Assembly (NCBI GenBank): GCA_947259865.1
Contig: CAMYNZ010000136.1
Span: 1-11,878 of the forward strand
Length of the DNA stretch: 11,878 bases
Reading direction: 5' to 3'
Source: an uncultured Desulfobacterales bacterium
GTDB lineage: Bacteria > Desulfobacterota > Desulfobacteria > Desulfobacterales > G020354645
The position numbers and the translations under genes were made by a program. This document shows positions 1 through 7,256 of this stretch, piece after piece. Numbering within the stretch: position 1 is the stretch's first letter; each line of letters starts with the position of its first letter. The notes beneath the pieces are model-generated. The model searched no databases, was not told where the DNA came from, and saw nothing but the letters and a program-made list of their open reading frames with translations.

Positions 1-49
1 TGTGGATGGTCAACTGCTTCTCATTATCAATGCTGCTTGTTATAGGCAT
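1..49 (-). CDS. Start of an unidentified gene, cut by the left edge
   Basis: An ATG at 49-47 on the minus strand opens a frame that stays open to the window edge. The 16 visible codons read MPITSSIDNEKQLTIH. An AAGGA ribosome-binding site lies 6-7 bases upstream, which is what makes this a likely real start. It follows the aminotransferase in the same direction after a 187-bp spacer, so it could be the next gene of the same unit or a new one. Sixteen residues are too few to assign a family, and no function is proposed. Confidence 0.5.
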   Translation of the reverse strand, partial: MPITSSIDNEKQLTIH

Positions 50-236
50 GATTAATCCTTCGGCTGAAAAGTTAGAAATTCCTTACCACATCCTGCGGAT
101 CAAATGCAAGATTCTACAACTAAATATCATAAAGATACCATTACGTTGAAATGATTACAGCCTTGGGCAAATCTGCGGATAGTTTGGGTCATTTTTAAAA
201 AAAGATAGCGAATACTCTTTCTGCTTCAGGCCACTT
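50..236 (-). other. Spacer downstream of the aminotransferase gene
   Basis: AT-rich non-coding spacer. Just after the aminotransferase stop the minus strand has a weak AT-rich stem (AAAGA pairing with TCTTT across about 10 bases, around 197-220) that runs into a T tract. It could be a poor intrinsic terminator, but the stem has few GC pairs. Two short direct copies of ATCCGCAG lie on the minus strand at about 173-180 and 93-100, with no evident role. No convincing -35/-10 pair was found for the gene starting at 49. Confidence 0.3.
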
Positions 237-1607
237 CTAGGTTTCGACAAAGACATCTGCTTCCTCAAGCGCCTGATCCATAAGGGCGATGCCTTCATCG
301 ATTTCGTCCTTGGTGACGATGAGTGCCGGAGCCATGGCAATGACACTACTGGGATTTGCGACCATGGCGATCATGCCCAGTTCACCCAGCTTCTTTGCCA
401 CTGCCAGCTTGGGATTGATTCCGGGTCGAATTTTGGCGTCCAGGGGCATGATGGGCTCACGGGTCTTTTTGTTTTTTACCAATTCGAGACCCACGAACAA
501 TCCGATACCGCGCACATCACCGATGCATGGATGCTTGTCTTTCAGCTCCAGTGCCTTTTCTAAAAGATAAGCGCCCATTTTCTGTGAATTCCGGATGAGG
601 TTGTCTTCCTGGTAAATTCGAATCACCCGGGTTGCAGCCGCGCAGGCCAGTGCATGTCCCGCATAGGTGGCCCCGTGGCTGAAAAACTGCTCCTTGAAGC
701 GATCACCGATGGGTTTGCGCACAATCGTCGCACCCAGGGGCACATAAGCACTGGTGATACCCTTGGCCAGAGCCATGATATCGGGAATTATCTCCCAGTG
801 ATCCATGGCAAACCAGCGTCCCGTTCGCCCGAATCCGCTCATGACCTCATCGGCGATCATCAGGATGCCATACTTGTCGCATACCTGCCTCAAGAGCGGA
901 AAATACTCGGGTGGGGGGACAATGATCCCGTTCGCACCGGTTACCGGTTCAACGATGATTCCGGCCACCTTTTCGTCTCCACCTTCCAGGGCGATGACTT
1001 CATCAATATACTTCACACAGCGGATTTCGCAATCCGGGTACGACTGGCCGAACATACAGCGGTAACAGTATGGTTGGGGGACAGCCACGGTCTCGGTACC
1101 ACCCGTTATCTGGGCCCAGTTGCGGGGATCACCCACCGAGAGCGACATGGCCGCCGCAGTCGCCCCGTGATAGGAACGGTATCGGGCCAGTATCTTGCGG
1201 CGCCCGGTATACTGGTGACAGATTTTTACAGCAGCTTCATTGGCTTCCGCACCGCCCAGCGTGAGGAACGAGCGCGAGAGATCACCCGGCGTAATCTCCT
1301 CCAGCATCTTAGCTAAAAGCGCTCTGGGTTTGGTGGAAAATACCGGGGCGGTAGAACAAAGTGTGCGGGCCTGCTCGCAAATGGCATCAACGACCCGGGA
1401 ATCTTGATGTCCTATGTTGTGGCTTACAAAACAGGAGCTGAAATCCAGACGTTTACGGCCATCCTCGGTGGTGAAGCGAATCCCGTCTGCCGTCAAAACC
1501 CTCAAAGGCGGTTGTTCCGGCTGGTAGCCCCAGGAGTGGAAAAGGTTGTTTACCTCGTAGGCATCCAAATCCTCTTTGGCCGCAGAGATACTGTTTAAAT
1601 CGATCAT
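237..1607 (-). CDS. Class III PLP-dependent aminotransferase (omega-amino acid/amine:2-oxoacid type)
   Basis: A 456-residue cytosolic fold-type I enzyme, full length for class III aminotransferases. Visible PLP motifs are GGAEANE at 118-124 (phosphate binding), YHG at 146-148, Asp253 in IADEV (pyridine nitrogen), Lys282 in ALAKG (Schiff-base lysine) and TYAGHAL at 314-320. RGIGL at 366-370 supplies an arginine often used for the substrate carboxylate. A cysteine cluster (Cys181, 184, 193, 197) follows the PQPY stretch. An AGGAG ribosome-binding site precedes the ATG. The family transfers an amino group, often from a terminal amine such as GABA, beta-alanine or taurine, to pyruvate or 2-oxoglutarate, giving an aldehyde or semialdehyde. 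The aldehyde oxidoreductase gene 108 bp upstream would fit as the next step. The substrate is not determinable here; a specific GABA or taurine label would be a guess. Confidence 0.9.
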   Translation of the reverse strand: MIDLNSISAAKEDLDAYEVNNLFHSWGYQPEQPPLRVLTADGIRFTTEDGRKRLDFSSCFVSHNIGHQDSRVVDAICEQARTLCSTAPVFSTKPRALLAKMLEEITPGDLSRSFLTLGGAEANEAAVKICHQYTGRRKILARYRSYHGATAAAMSLSVGDPRNWAQITGGTETVAVPQPYCYRCMFGQSYPDCEIRCVKYIDEVIALEGGDEKVAGIIVEPVTGANGIIVPPPEYFPLLRQVCDKYGILMIADEVMSGFGRTGRWFAMDHWEIIPDIMALAKGITSAYVPLGATIVRKPIGDRFKEQFFSHGATYAGHALACAAATRVIRIYQEDNLIRNSQKMGAYLLEKALELKDKHPCIGDVRGIGLFVGLELVKNKKTREPIMPLDAKIRPGINPKLAVAKKLGELGMIAMVANPSSVIAMAPALIVTKDEIDEGIALMDQALEEADVFVET

Positions 1608-1715
1608 TGTTCGCTCCTCTTATTCAATGAAGCTGTCGCCCAAAAGGGTATCTGTGTGAGTAAAAAGTTTCCAAACCACTTCAAAATTTTTAAGATTTAA
1701 TATCGAGACCGTATA
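1608..1715 (-). other. Spacer between aldehyde oxidoreductase and aminotransferase genes
   Basis: A 108-bp AT-rich gap in an otherwise very tight run of genes. It holds the aminotransferase ribosome-binding site (AGGAG) at its left end. I see no stem followed by a T run on the minus strand and no good promoter, so read-through from the aldehyde oxidoreductase gene is plausible but unproven. Confidence 0.3.
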
Positions 1716-3539
1716 TTAACCGGTGATGGAGATATCCCCCAGACCCAGCCTGGTCAACGTTTCTTTTTTGGGAATGCCGTCAGATTGCCATCCTCTGCGG
1801 TTATAATAGTCATCAAGCATTTGTTGCAGCTCTTCGGGCCGGGTTATTAATCCCTGGGAGTTGCCCGATGGGATTTCTTCGGTCATGAAGCGCCCGGGTA
1901 AACGATCATCCTTTCTCCTCAATCCTTCCCGGCAATTAAAACTTCTTTCAAGGGCATGGATCCGGCATCCGATCTCGGTTAGTTCATCCAGGGTCAGGTC
2001 CCATCCGACGGTTTGGTTAATGAGCTCCACATGATCCGGGCCCAGGCTAAAACCGCTGACACCTTCACAGAAACTGCAGACTATCAAGGAATCTCTGATG
2101 GCTGTCCAGTTTGCCGTGTCGTAGGCCAGCGCAACTTTCCCGTCAGTTGACTGCCTTTCATCACGATCGAGTCTGTATTCCAGGCTGGGGCGGGCGTCAT
2201 GGTGGCTGCCACCCCGCGGGGAAACGGCGTAGCCGATACCCATGCACTTAAGGGCCCTGGCGGAGTGGCCCGGGGGTTCCAGTCCCCGTATATGACAGGC
2301 GAAATGATCGGAATCCTGGCCGATTTCCTCTGACATGGCCTTCACACCCCGGGCCAGGAAGTCACCGAATCCTTCTCTTTTGGCAACAAGCTGGACACAG
2401 CGCACAACGGTGTCTTTGTTGCCAAAGCTGAAGTCTATCCCGCCGGTGTCCTTTGCGGTTAAAAGCCCCCGCTGAAAACACTCCATCACAAAACCGATGG
2501 ATCCCCCGTAGGAAATCGTATCGATCCCGTAATCGTCACACAGCCGGTCAGCCTCGATTATAGGGTCAAGGTTGTCGACACCGCAGTTTGAACCCAGGGC
2601 AAAAAGTGTCTCGTATTCGGGCCCTTCCGTCATCACAGCAGGTTTTTTTAAGGATCGCACGGCCTTGACACATCCCCCCAGACTGCAGGCAAAACAGGCC
2701 CAGTGTCGGATGAAATGCTTTTCCAGAAGACGATCTCCGCTGATGTTTGCGGCCTTGTCCCAGGTCTCCTGCTGCCAGTTATGGGTGCCTAAACCGCCGA
2801 CTGCATTGATCGGTTCAACCAGGAAGGGCGTGCCGATATCAATAAAGTTTTTCAGTCCCAGGAATTTTTCCTTTTTTTGTTTATAGCTTTTTAACAACCC
2901 TTTTATATCCGCCACCCGGATATCCTTAGTGCCGCGGACAGAGACGGCCTTCAGGTTCTTGGATCCCATTACTGCACCGGTCCCTCCTCGACCGGCGGCT
3001 CTTCTGCCGGCGATACAGCAGGCCATGGGCACCAGATTTTCTCCAGCCGGTCCACAGCACACCGAGCTTATACCGGCTCCCAATCTATCCACCAGGCTGT
3101 CTTGCGCATCCGTTGTGATCATACCCCTTAGCTCTTCGGCCGGGACCAATGTTGCCTCGTCGTCATCACAAAAAAGCACAACCGGTGTGGGTGATTTTCC
3201 AAGAATAACCAGCATGTCACGCCCGGACTGCTTTAAGCGGGCACCAAATTCGCCGCCAAAATAACTGTCCATGAAATATCCTGTCAGCGGCGATTTGGTG
3301 ACGATGCCAGTGCGACCGCTGCCGTGTGCCAGCGTGCCGTTCAATGGGCCCGTGCAGAGGATTAGCACATTTTCGGGGCCCAAAGGATCGATTCCCTGCG
3401 GTAGGCGATCGTATAAGAGGCGGGCGGCAAACCCATTTCCCCCCAGGAATTTTCTGGCAAAAGTTTTCTGGATGTCCTCATCCCAGATTTTTCCGGAAGT
3501 CAGATCCACGTATGTGATTTTGCCGGCATAGCCTTTCAT
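1716..3539 (-). CDS. aor: Tungsten-containing aldehyde:ferredoxin oxidoreductase
   Basis: A 607-residue catalytic subunit of the AOR family, usual length, cytosolic. It oxidises aldehydes to carboxylic acids with a tungsto-bispterin centre and one 4Fe-4S cluster. Features seen: the N-terminal GYAGKITYVDLTSGKIWD opening; FLGGNGFAARLLYD at 31-44; GSGRTGIVTKSPLTGYF at 73-89; AGRRAAGRGGTGAVMGSKNLK at about 177-197 (pterin side); GPEYET at 306-311; SPRGGSHHDA at 440-449; and RSFNCREGLRRKDDRLPGRF at 532-551. Cluster ligands are likely Cys282, Cys285, Cys290 and Cys488. The first three are spaced C-x2-C-x4-C rather than the C-x2-C-x3-C of the archaeal prototype. The start overlaps the upstream ferredoxin stop as ATGA, with an AGAGGT ribosome-binding site, so the two are translationally coupled. 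This matches the AorA-AorB pairing known from Aromatoleum, but no FAD subunit (AorC) is adjacent. Substrate unknown. Confidence 0.95.
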   Translation of the reverse strand: MKGYAGKITYVDLTSGKIWDEDIQKTFARKFLGGNGFAARLLYDRLPQGIDPLGPENVLILCTGPLNGTLAHGSGRTGIVTKSPLTGYFMDSYFGGEFGARLKQSGRDMLVILGKSPTPVVLFCDDDEATLVPAEELRGMITTDAQDSLVDRLGAGISSVCCGPAGENLVPMACCIAGRRAAGRGGTGAVMGSKNLKAVSVRGTKDIRVADIKGLLKSYKQKKEKFLGLKNFIDIGTPFLVEPINAVGGLGTHNWQQETWDKAANISGDRLLEKHFIRHWACFACSLGGCVKAVRSLKKPAVMTEGPEYETLFALGSNCGVDNLDPIIEADRLCDDYGIDTISYGGSIGFVMECFQRGLLTAKDTGGIDFSFGNKDTVVRCVQLVAKREGFGDFLARGVKAMSEEIGQDSDHFACHIRGLEPPGHSARALKCMGIGYAVSPRGGSHHDARPSLEYRLDRDERQSTDGKVALAYDTANWTAIRDSLIVCSFCEGVSGFSLGPDHVELINQTVGWDLTLDELTEIGCRIHALERSFNCREGLRRKDDRLPGRFMTEEIPSGNSQGLITRPEELQQMLDDYYNRRGWQSDGIPKKETLTRLGLGDISITG

Positions 3540-3955
3540 ACTTGCACCTCTTTAACACTCAAAGCCGCCCTGGGGCAGGCGTCGACACATTGTTGAACAG
3601 ACCCGCCCCCGCATAGGTCGCATTTATATATGATGCTGTCGTCCGGATGCACAAAGATGGCGCCATAGGGACAGGCACTGACACAAATCTGGCACCCGTC
3701 GCATTTTTTGCGATCGAATTGTACAATTCCTTTATTAGTGTCAACGTCTAACGCCCCTGTGGGACAGGCATCCACGCACTCGGCATCATCTTTTTGGCGG
3801 CAGATATTGGCCTTGAACGGTCCGTACCAGATCGTAGGTGCAATGCGCAGCCTGGCTTTCAAGGGGTTGAAGACTTTTTGCCAGGTACCGGAGCAAACCA
3901 GTTGACAGACTTGACAACCGACGCATTTATCAGCATCAAAAGCGATATATCGCAT
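3536..3955 (-). CDS. Four-cluster-type ferredoxin, electron-transfer partner of the aldehyde oxidoreductase
   Basis: A 139-residue iron-sulfur protein of the DmsB/HydN/AorA type with no signal peptide, so cytosolic. It has four cysteine groups: Cys11, 14, 17, 21; Cys52, 60, 64; Cys85, 88, 91, 95; and Cys112, 115, 123, 127. The second group should read C-x2-C-xn-C-x3-C, but position 55 is lysine (CRQK), so one cluster lacks a cysteine ligand and may be 3Fe-4S, differently ligated or absent. It probably accepts electrons from the tungsten enzyme, whose start codon overlaps its stop. It begins 8 bp after the tctC stop with only a weak ribosome-binding site, so translation may depend on the upstream gene. 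The arrangement corresponds to AorA beside AorB in Aromatoleum, a comparison made from memory of the family rather than an alignment. Confidence 0.88.
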   Translation of the reverse strand: MRYIAFDADKCVGCQVCQLVCSGTWQKVFNPLKARLRIAPTIWYGPFKANICRQKDDAECVDACPTGALDVDTNKGIVQFDRKKCDGCQICVSACPYGAIFVHPDDSIIYKCDLCGGGSVQQCVDACPRAALSVKEVQV

Positions 3956-3963
3956 GGGTATCT

Positions 3964-4941
3964 TTACTTCTTTTTGAGTTCCTTCAATAGTTCTGTTAAA
4001 TACTTCTCTCTTTCCTGAAACATTTCAATGACTTTTTCTCGCGGTATGACCCTACGGGGACTGCCGCTGGCCTTCATTTTACTGATGACTTTCTTGTCCC
4101 CGAACATTTTCGGGAATTTGGCAGCACAGGCGTTGATAATTTCCTGGGAAACACCTTTGGGGAATGCCACTCCTCGGAAATTGACGCTGGAGTCGTCCAC
4201 ATCAACACCCATTTCTTTGAAGGTTTTCACATCCGGTAAGAACTCGTGGCGCTGAAGATCGGCAACGGCCAAAATCTTGATTCGATCCTGGTTGCGGAAA
4301 GCATCGGAAAGGTTATTAAAACCGGCTTTGACTTTTCCGGCCACAACCGATTGCATGGCCGGGACGCCGCCCTTCTCCGGAATATAAGTTAACCGAATAC
4401 CCGCTGCTTTTTGAAATTGTAACAGGGCGATGTGATGCCCCACAAACATTCCGGCACCACTGACCGTTATTTTCCCCGGGTTTTTCCTGGCATAGTCGAC
4501 CAAATCCGGCATCGTATTGAAAGGGCTATCTTTGGGTGCAATCAGCACGGCAGGATCTGCCCCCCAATTGGCGACCGGTTCGAATTTGTGAATATCATAC
4601 TTGGTTTTGTACACAATTGACTGCGCAATAAAGTGCGGCACGTTATATGCCAGCATCGTATACCCGTCTTTAGTGCCCTTTTCAACACTCCAGTTCCAGC
4701 CCACCTGTCCGCCGGCGCCGGGCTTATTAATAATTACGATCGGCTGCCCTAAATATTTCTCGAGCCCCGCCATCATGGTGACAATTCGAGCCTGAAAATC
4801 GGTGGCCCCTCCCGGTGAATAGGCGACAACCATACTGATGGGCGATTTAGGATAATCCTCCGCGGACGCGGCACTCACACCAATAATCAAGACTCCCAAC
4901 AAAGAGACCAGTATTACCCTTATAAATAGATTCTTCTTCAT
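3964..4941 (-). CDS. tctC: Tripartite tricarboxylate transporter substrate-binding protein (TctC/Bug family)
   Basis: A 325-residue periplasmic solute receptor. Residues 1-27 form a clear Sec signal peptide (KKN, then a hydrophobic core, then ASA) with predicted cleavage between Ala27 and Glu28. The mature protein starts with the family pattern YPKSPISMVVAYSPGGATD (first loop, Asp48), followed by NKPGAGGQVGWNW at 72-84 (second ligand loop), both typical of Bug proteins that grip a carboxylate through water-mediated contacts. It is the usual length. A strong AAGGAGG ribosome-binding site precedes the ATG. It lies downstream of tctA and tctB, and the ferredoxin gene begins 8 bp after its stop. 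Bug ligands range from citrate and dicarboxylates to amino acids and aromatic acids, so the ligand is not assigned. Confidence 0.93.
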   Translation of the reverse strand: MKKNLFIRVILVSLLGVLIIGVSAASAEDYPKSPISMVVAYSPGGATDFQARIVTMMAGLEKYLGQPIVIINKPGAGGQVGWNWSVEKGTKDGYTMLAYNVPHFIAQSIVYKTKYDIHKFEPVANWGADPAVLIAPKDSPFNTMPDLVDYARKNPGKITVSGAGMFVGHHIALLQFQKAAGIRLTYIPEKGGVPAMQSVVAGKVKAGFNNLSDAFRNQDRIKILAVADLQRHEFLPDVKTFKEMGVDVDDSSVNFRGVAFPKGVSQEIINACAAKFPKMFGDKKVISKMKASGSPRRVIPREKVIEMFQEREKYLTELLKELKKK

Positions 4942-4995
4942 GTTCCCTCCTTTCGATTGAAACGGGTTTTGTTACATTGGCATTAAGGGCCGATT

Positions 4996-5496
4996 TTAAA
5001 AAAACAGCCCCTTGGGTGTCTGAACCACTAGCAGCTTGTTAAACAAAACAAACAAGATCACCGTAAAGATAAGTGCACCGCCGATCCGCATAACGCTTTT
5101 GCGCAACGTAAGGTCTTTTCTCCCCAAAATGAAGGTAACGATTATATAAAATAAAAACGCCGACACGTAAAACCCGAGTTTCTCCATCACCACAAAATAG
5201 ACCACAATCATAATAAAACAGCCGATCAACGTTCCAAAAGGAAAATCTTTGGCGGTACCCGCATCTCTTTGCGTATTTTGCCGATCTTCGATGTGGTCAC
5301 TCTGAAGTACCGGTCTTCCCCCCCTTTGTTTGATGATGATGGTTTGAATCAACAACACCAATCCAAGGCCACCCATGATTGTAATCACCACTCGCGGAAA
5401 TGAAGCCGCAGCCGGCTCATCCATCAGCGATAATGAAGCATACAGCGCAATGGATCCGACCAGTAAAATCAATGAAACCAAGAGATCTTTTTTCAA
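4996..5496 (-). CDS. tctB: Tripartite tricarboxylate transporter small membrane subunit TctB
   Basis: A 166-residue inner-membrane protein of usual TctB length. Hydrophobic segments are at about 5-24, 34-55, 88-104, 108-124 and 136-157, with a polar loop (about 56-86) after the second. TctB is poorly conserved, so the call rests on topology and on its place between tctA and tctC. The start is TTG at 5496-5494: an AAGGAG lies 8 bases upstream, inside the last codons of tctA, and the N-terminus MKKDLLVSLILL suits a first membrane helix. There are only 2 bases between the tctA stop and this start, so coupling is likely. Confidence 0.9.
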   Translation of the reverse strand: MKKDLLVSLILLVGSIALYASLSLMDEPAAASFPRVVITIMGGLGLVLLIQTIIIKQRGGRPVLQSDHIEDRQNTQRDAGTAKDFPFGTLIGCFIMIVVYFVVMEKLGFYVSAFLFYIIVTFILGRKDLTLRKSVMRIGGALIFTVILFVLFNKLLVVQTPKGLFF

Positions 5497-5498
5497 CC

Positions 5499-7001
5499 TT
5501 AACGCTCCTTCGCTTTTTTAAAGGCCCTTATCTCCCCGTAAATACTGTAGCCGATGGAAGCCGCACACAGCAAAATTATGATGATATTCATCGGTCCCGT
5601 AAAAAAATAATTAAAGACGCCGATGTCGGTTTCGGCGATGAGTTTTCCCTTCAAAAAGTTATCCTCGGCAATCGGACCCAGGATAATACCCAGCACCACC
5701 GGTGCGGCTGAGAAACCGAATTTATTGCCGATATACATCAGAGTGCCCAGGGCGAACATGACGATGACGTCAGCAAAACTATTCTGAACACTGTAAGTTC
5801 CAAAAACCGCCAGAACAGTCACTGCCGCTATCATATACAGATTGGGCACGCTCATCACCCTATAGGAGTAGCGCGACATGGTTAGCCCGAAAATACACAT
5901 CGCAAATTGCGCCAGGACCAGGCTGGCGATAAACGCATAGGTAATCGAAGCATTATTTAAAAAGAGGTCCGGACCGGGAAAGAGACCGTGTATCAGTAGC
6001 CCTCCTAGCAAAACCGCTGCCGTTGGACTGCCGGGCACACTTAAGGTAAGCAGGGGAATCAATGAGGGTCCCACCATTGCATTGTTGGCCGATTCGGCAG
6101 CAACCACGCCTTCAGGATTGCCTTTGCCAAAGCTTTCTGTCTTTTTGGAAAATTTACGGATTTGATCATAAGCAATCAGACCCGATACCTGACCCCCGGC
6201 CCCGGGAATCACACCGATAATCGTACCCACAATAGATCCGATCGTTAGCGCTTTGCCCATCTTCAAATTTGCGATAAAGGTTTTAAGCAGAATACCTTTT
6301 TGCGGTTTGTAGTCCGGCCTTTCGATCTGAATGTTCAGTTTTTCGACCAGGGAAAACACCTGGGGAATGGCAAAAAGGCCGATGAGGGCCGGGACGATGG
6401 CTACTCCGCCGGTGAGTACATCATGAAAAACAAACCTGGGTACTCCCAGGATGGGACTATAGCCAATTGTGCTGATGAGAAGTCCGAACATCCCGCCAAA
6501 TAGTCCCTTGGCGATGGAACCGGAAGCCAGCCCCGCCATTACCGTGATCCCGAAGATGGCCACCCAAAACATTTCTGAAGGACCAAATTTAAGGGCAATT
6601 TTGGCCAACGGTGGCGTAAAAAGAACCATGACAAGCATACCGAAAAGCCCGCCGATCAATGAGCTGATAAAACACATGTACAGGGCCATTTGAGATTTGC
6701 CCTGTTTGGCCATGGGGTGACCGTCCAGCAATGTGGCAATATTGGCCGGCGCTCCGGGGATATTGATCAAAATGGCGGATATGGCCCCGCCGGCCACAGT
6801 CGAAGTATACACCGCACCCAGAAGAATTAAGCCGGTGATAGGATTCATATGGAAGGTGAAAGGGACTAAAAGAGCGACAGCCATTGTGGGACTTAACCCG
6901 GGGGTGGCACCCAGAATCAATCCGCCGATGACACCCAGAATCAACGTCAGAATATTTACAAAGGTGAGGGCCAGAGGAAAATACTCTATCAATTCAAGCA
7001 T
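5499..7001 (-). CDS. tctA: Tripartite tricarboxylate transporter large membrane subunit TctA
   Basis: A 500-residue polytopic membrane protein with about 10-12 hydrophobic segments, the transport channel of the TTT system, which is driven by an ion gradient rather than ATP. Family motifs: GATPGLSPTMAVALLVPFTF at 31-50; AGGAISAILINIPGAPANIA at 70-89; GVIPGAGGQVSG at 263-274; AAESANNAMVGPSLIPLLTL at 301-320; and SVPGSPTAAVLLGGL at 321-335. The frame can be extended to a TTG at 7088, but the ATG at 7001 is chosen because it gives the normal TctA length, begins directly at the conserved N-terminus (MLELIEYF), and the extra 29 residues are polar with no family character. The ribosome-binding site is modest (AAGAG, 9 bases upstream). 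It is the first gene of tctABC-ferredoxin-aor. Confidence 0.95.
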   Translation of the reverse strand: MLELIEYFPLALTFVNILTLILGVIGGLILGATPGLSPTMAVALLVPFTFHMNPITGLILLGAVYTSTVAGGAISAILINIPGAPANIATLLDGHPMAKQGKSQMALYMCFISSLIGGLFGMLVMVLFTPPLAKIALKFGPSEMFWVAIFGITVMAGLASGSIAKGLFGGMFGLLISTIGYSPILGVPRFVFHDVLTGGVAIVPALIGLFAIPQVFSLVEKLNIQIERPDYKPQKGILLKTFIANLKMGKALTIGSIVGTIIGVIPGAGGQVSGLIAYDQIRKFSKKTESFGKGNPEGVVAAESANNAMVGPSLIPLLTLSVPGSPTAAVLLGGLLIHGLFPGPDLFLNNASITYAFIASLVLAQFAMCIFGLTMSRYSYRVMSVPNLYMIAAVTVLAVFGTYSVQNSFADVIVMFALGTLMYIGNKFGFSAAPVVLGIILGPIAEDNFLKGKLIAETDIGVFNYFFTGPMNIIIILLCAASIGYSIYGEIRAFKKAKER

Positions 7002-7046
7002 GCGCGTTTTCTCTTTTTGTTTAAACCGAGGTTGAGCGTCTAAGAG

Positions 7047-7065
7047 TTCAACGTTCCGGGTTGAA
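7047..7065. promoter_or_regulatory. Inverted repeat TTCAAC-N7-GTTGAA upstream of tctA, possible operator
   Basis: Two perfect 6-base arms (7047-7052 and 7060-7065) flank a 7-base GTTCCGG centre, 45 bases upstream of the tctA start. The size and place would suit a dimeric repressor site or a short mRNA hairpin in the leader. An overlapping 5-base stem (GGGTT with AACCC, loop GAAA, 7058-7071) is an alternative fold. No regulator gene is in the window, so this is only a candidate. Confidence 0.2.
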
Positions 7066-7194
7066 AAACCCCAGACAGCTCGTATCAAAGGGATCGTGTC
7101 TTCATCTTGTTATAAATCCGTTTCACCCAATGGGGTATGACGGGTATACCAGATCTTGATTCATATTGTGAGCCGTATCAATCGGTTGTAACCT

Positions 7195-7222
7195 TTGAAC
7201 CTTGAACCCTGAACCTTGAACC
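7195..7222. repeat. Four-unit tandem heptamer repeat (TTGAACC)n
   Basis: On the plus strand the units are TTGAACC, TTGAACC, CTGAACC, TTGAACC, four adjacent 7-base copies with one mismatch at 7209. Flanking bases (ACCT before, GC after) do not continue the pattern cleanly. The repeat is in the non-coding spacer between the acyl-CoA synthetase and tctA. It could be a small dispersed repeat family or a slippage tract that changes the promoter-to-gene distance. Confidence 0.9.
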
Positions 7223-7256
7223 GCTCAGTTTAGGTTAAAACATACTGTGGGTTAAT

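Larger units (their letters stand above)
7002..7256 (-). other. Spacer between acyl-CoA synthetase and tctA, likely upstream region of the tct-aor unit
   Basis: A 255-bp non-coding stretch, the largest gap in the window and the most likely place for a promoter of tctABC-ferredoxin-aor. It contains a tandem heptamer repeat (7195-7222) and an inverted repeat 45 bases before the tctA ATG (7047-7065), listed separately. Minus-strand candidates such as TATAAC near 7110 lack a matching -35 at normal spacing, so no promoter is called. No intrinsic terminator is evident after the acyl-CoA synthetase stop. Confidence 0.35.

Noticed and set aside
190..225. Strong intrinsic terminator after the aminotransferase
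   Set aside because: The stem is AT-rich with a bulge and only a few pairs; the T tract alone is not enough to call it.
654..1316. A 220-codon open frame on the plus strand
   Set aside because: It is antisense to the PLP-site region of the aminotransferase and has no family features; it reflects the codon pattern of the real gene.
7002..7088. N-terminal extension of tctA to a TTG at 7088
   Set aside because: It adds 29 polar residues before the normal TctA N-terminus, makes the protein longer than usual, and has no good ribosome-binding site.
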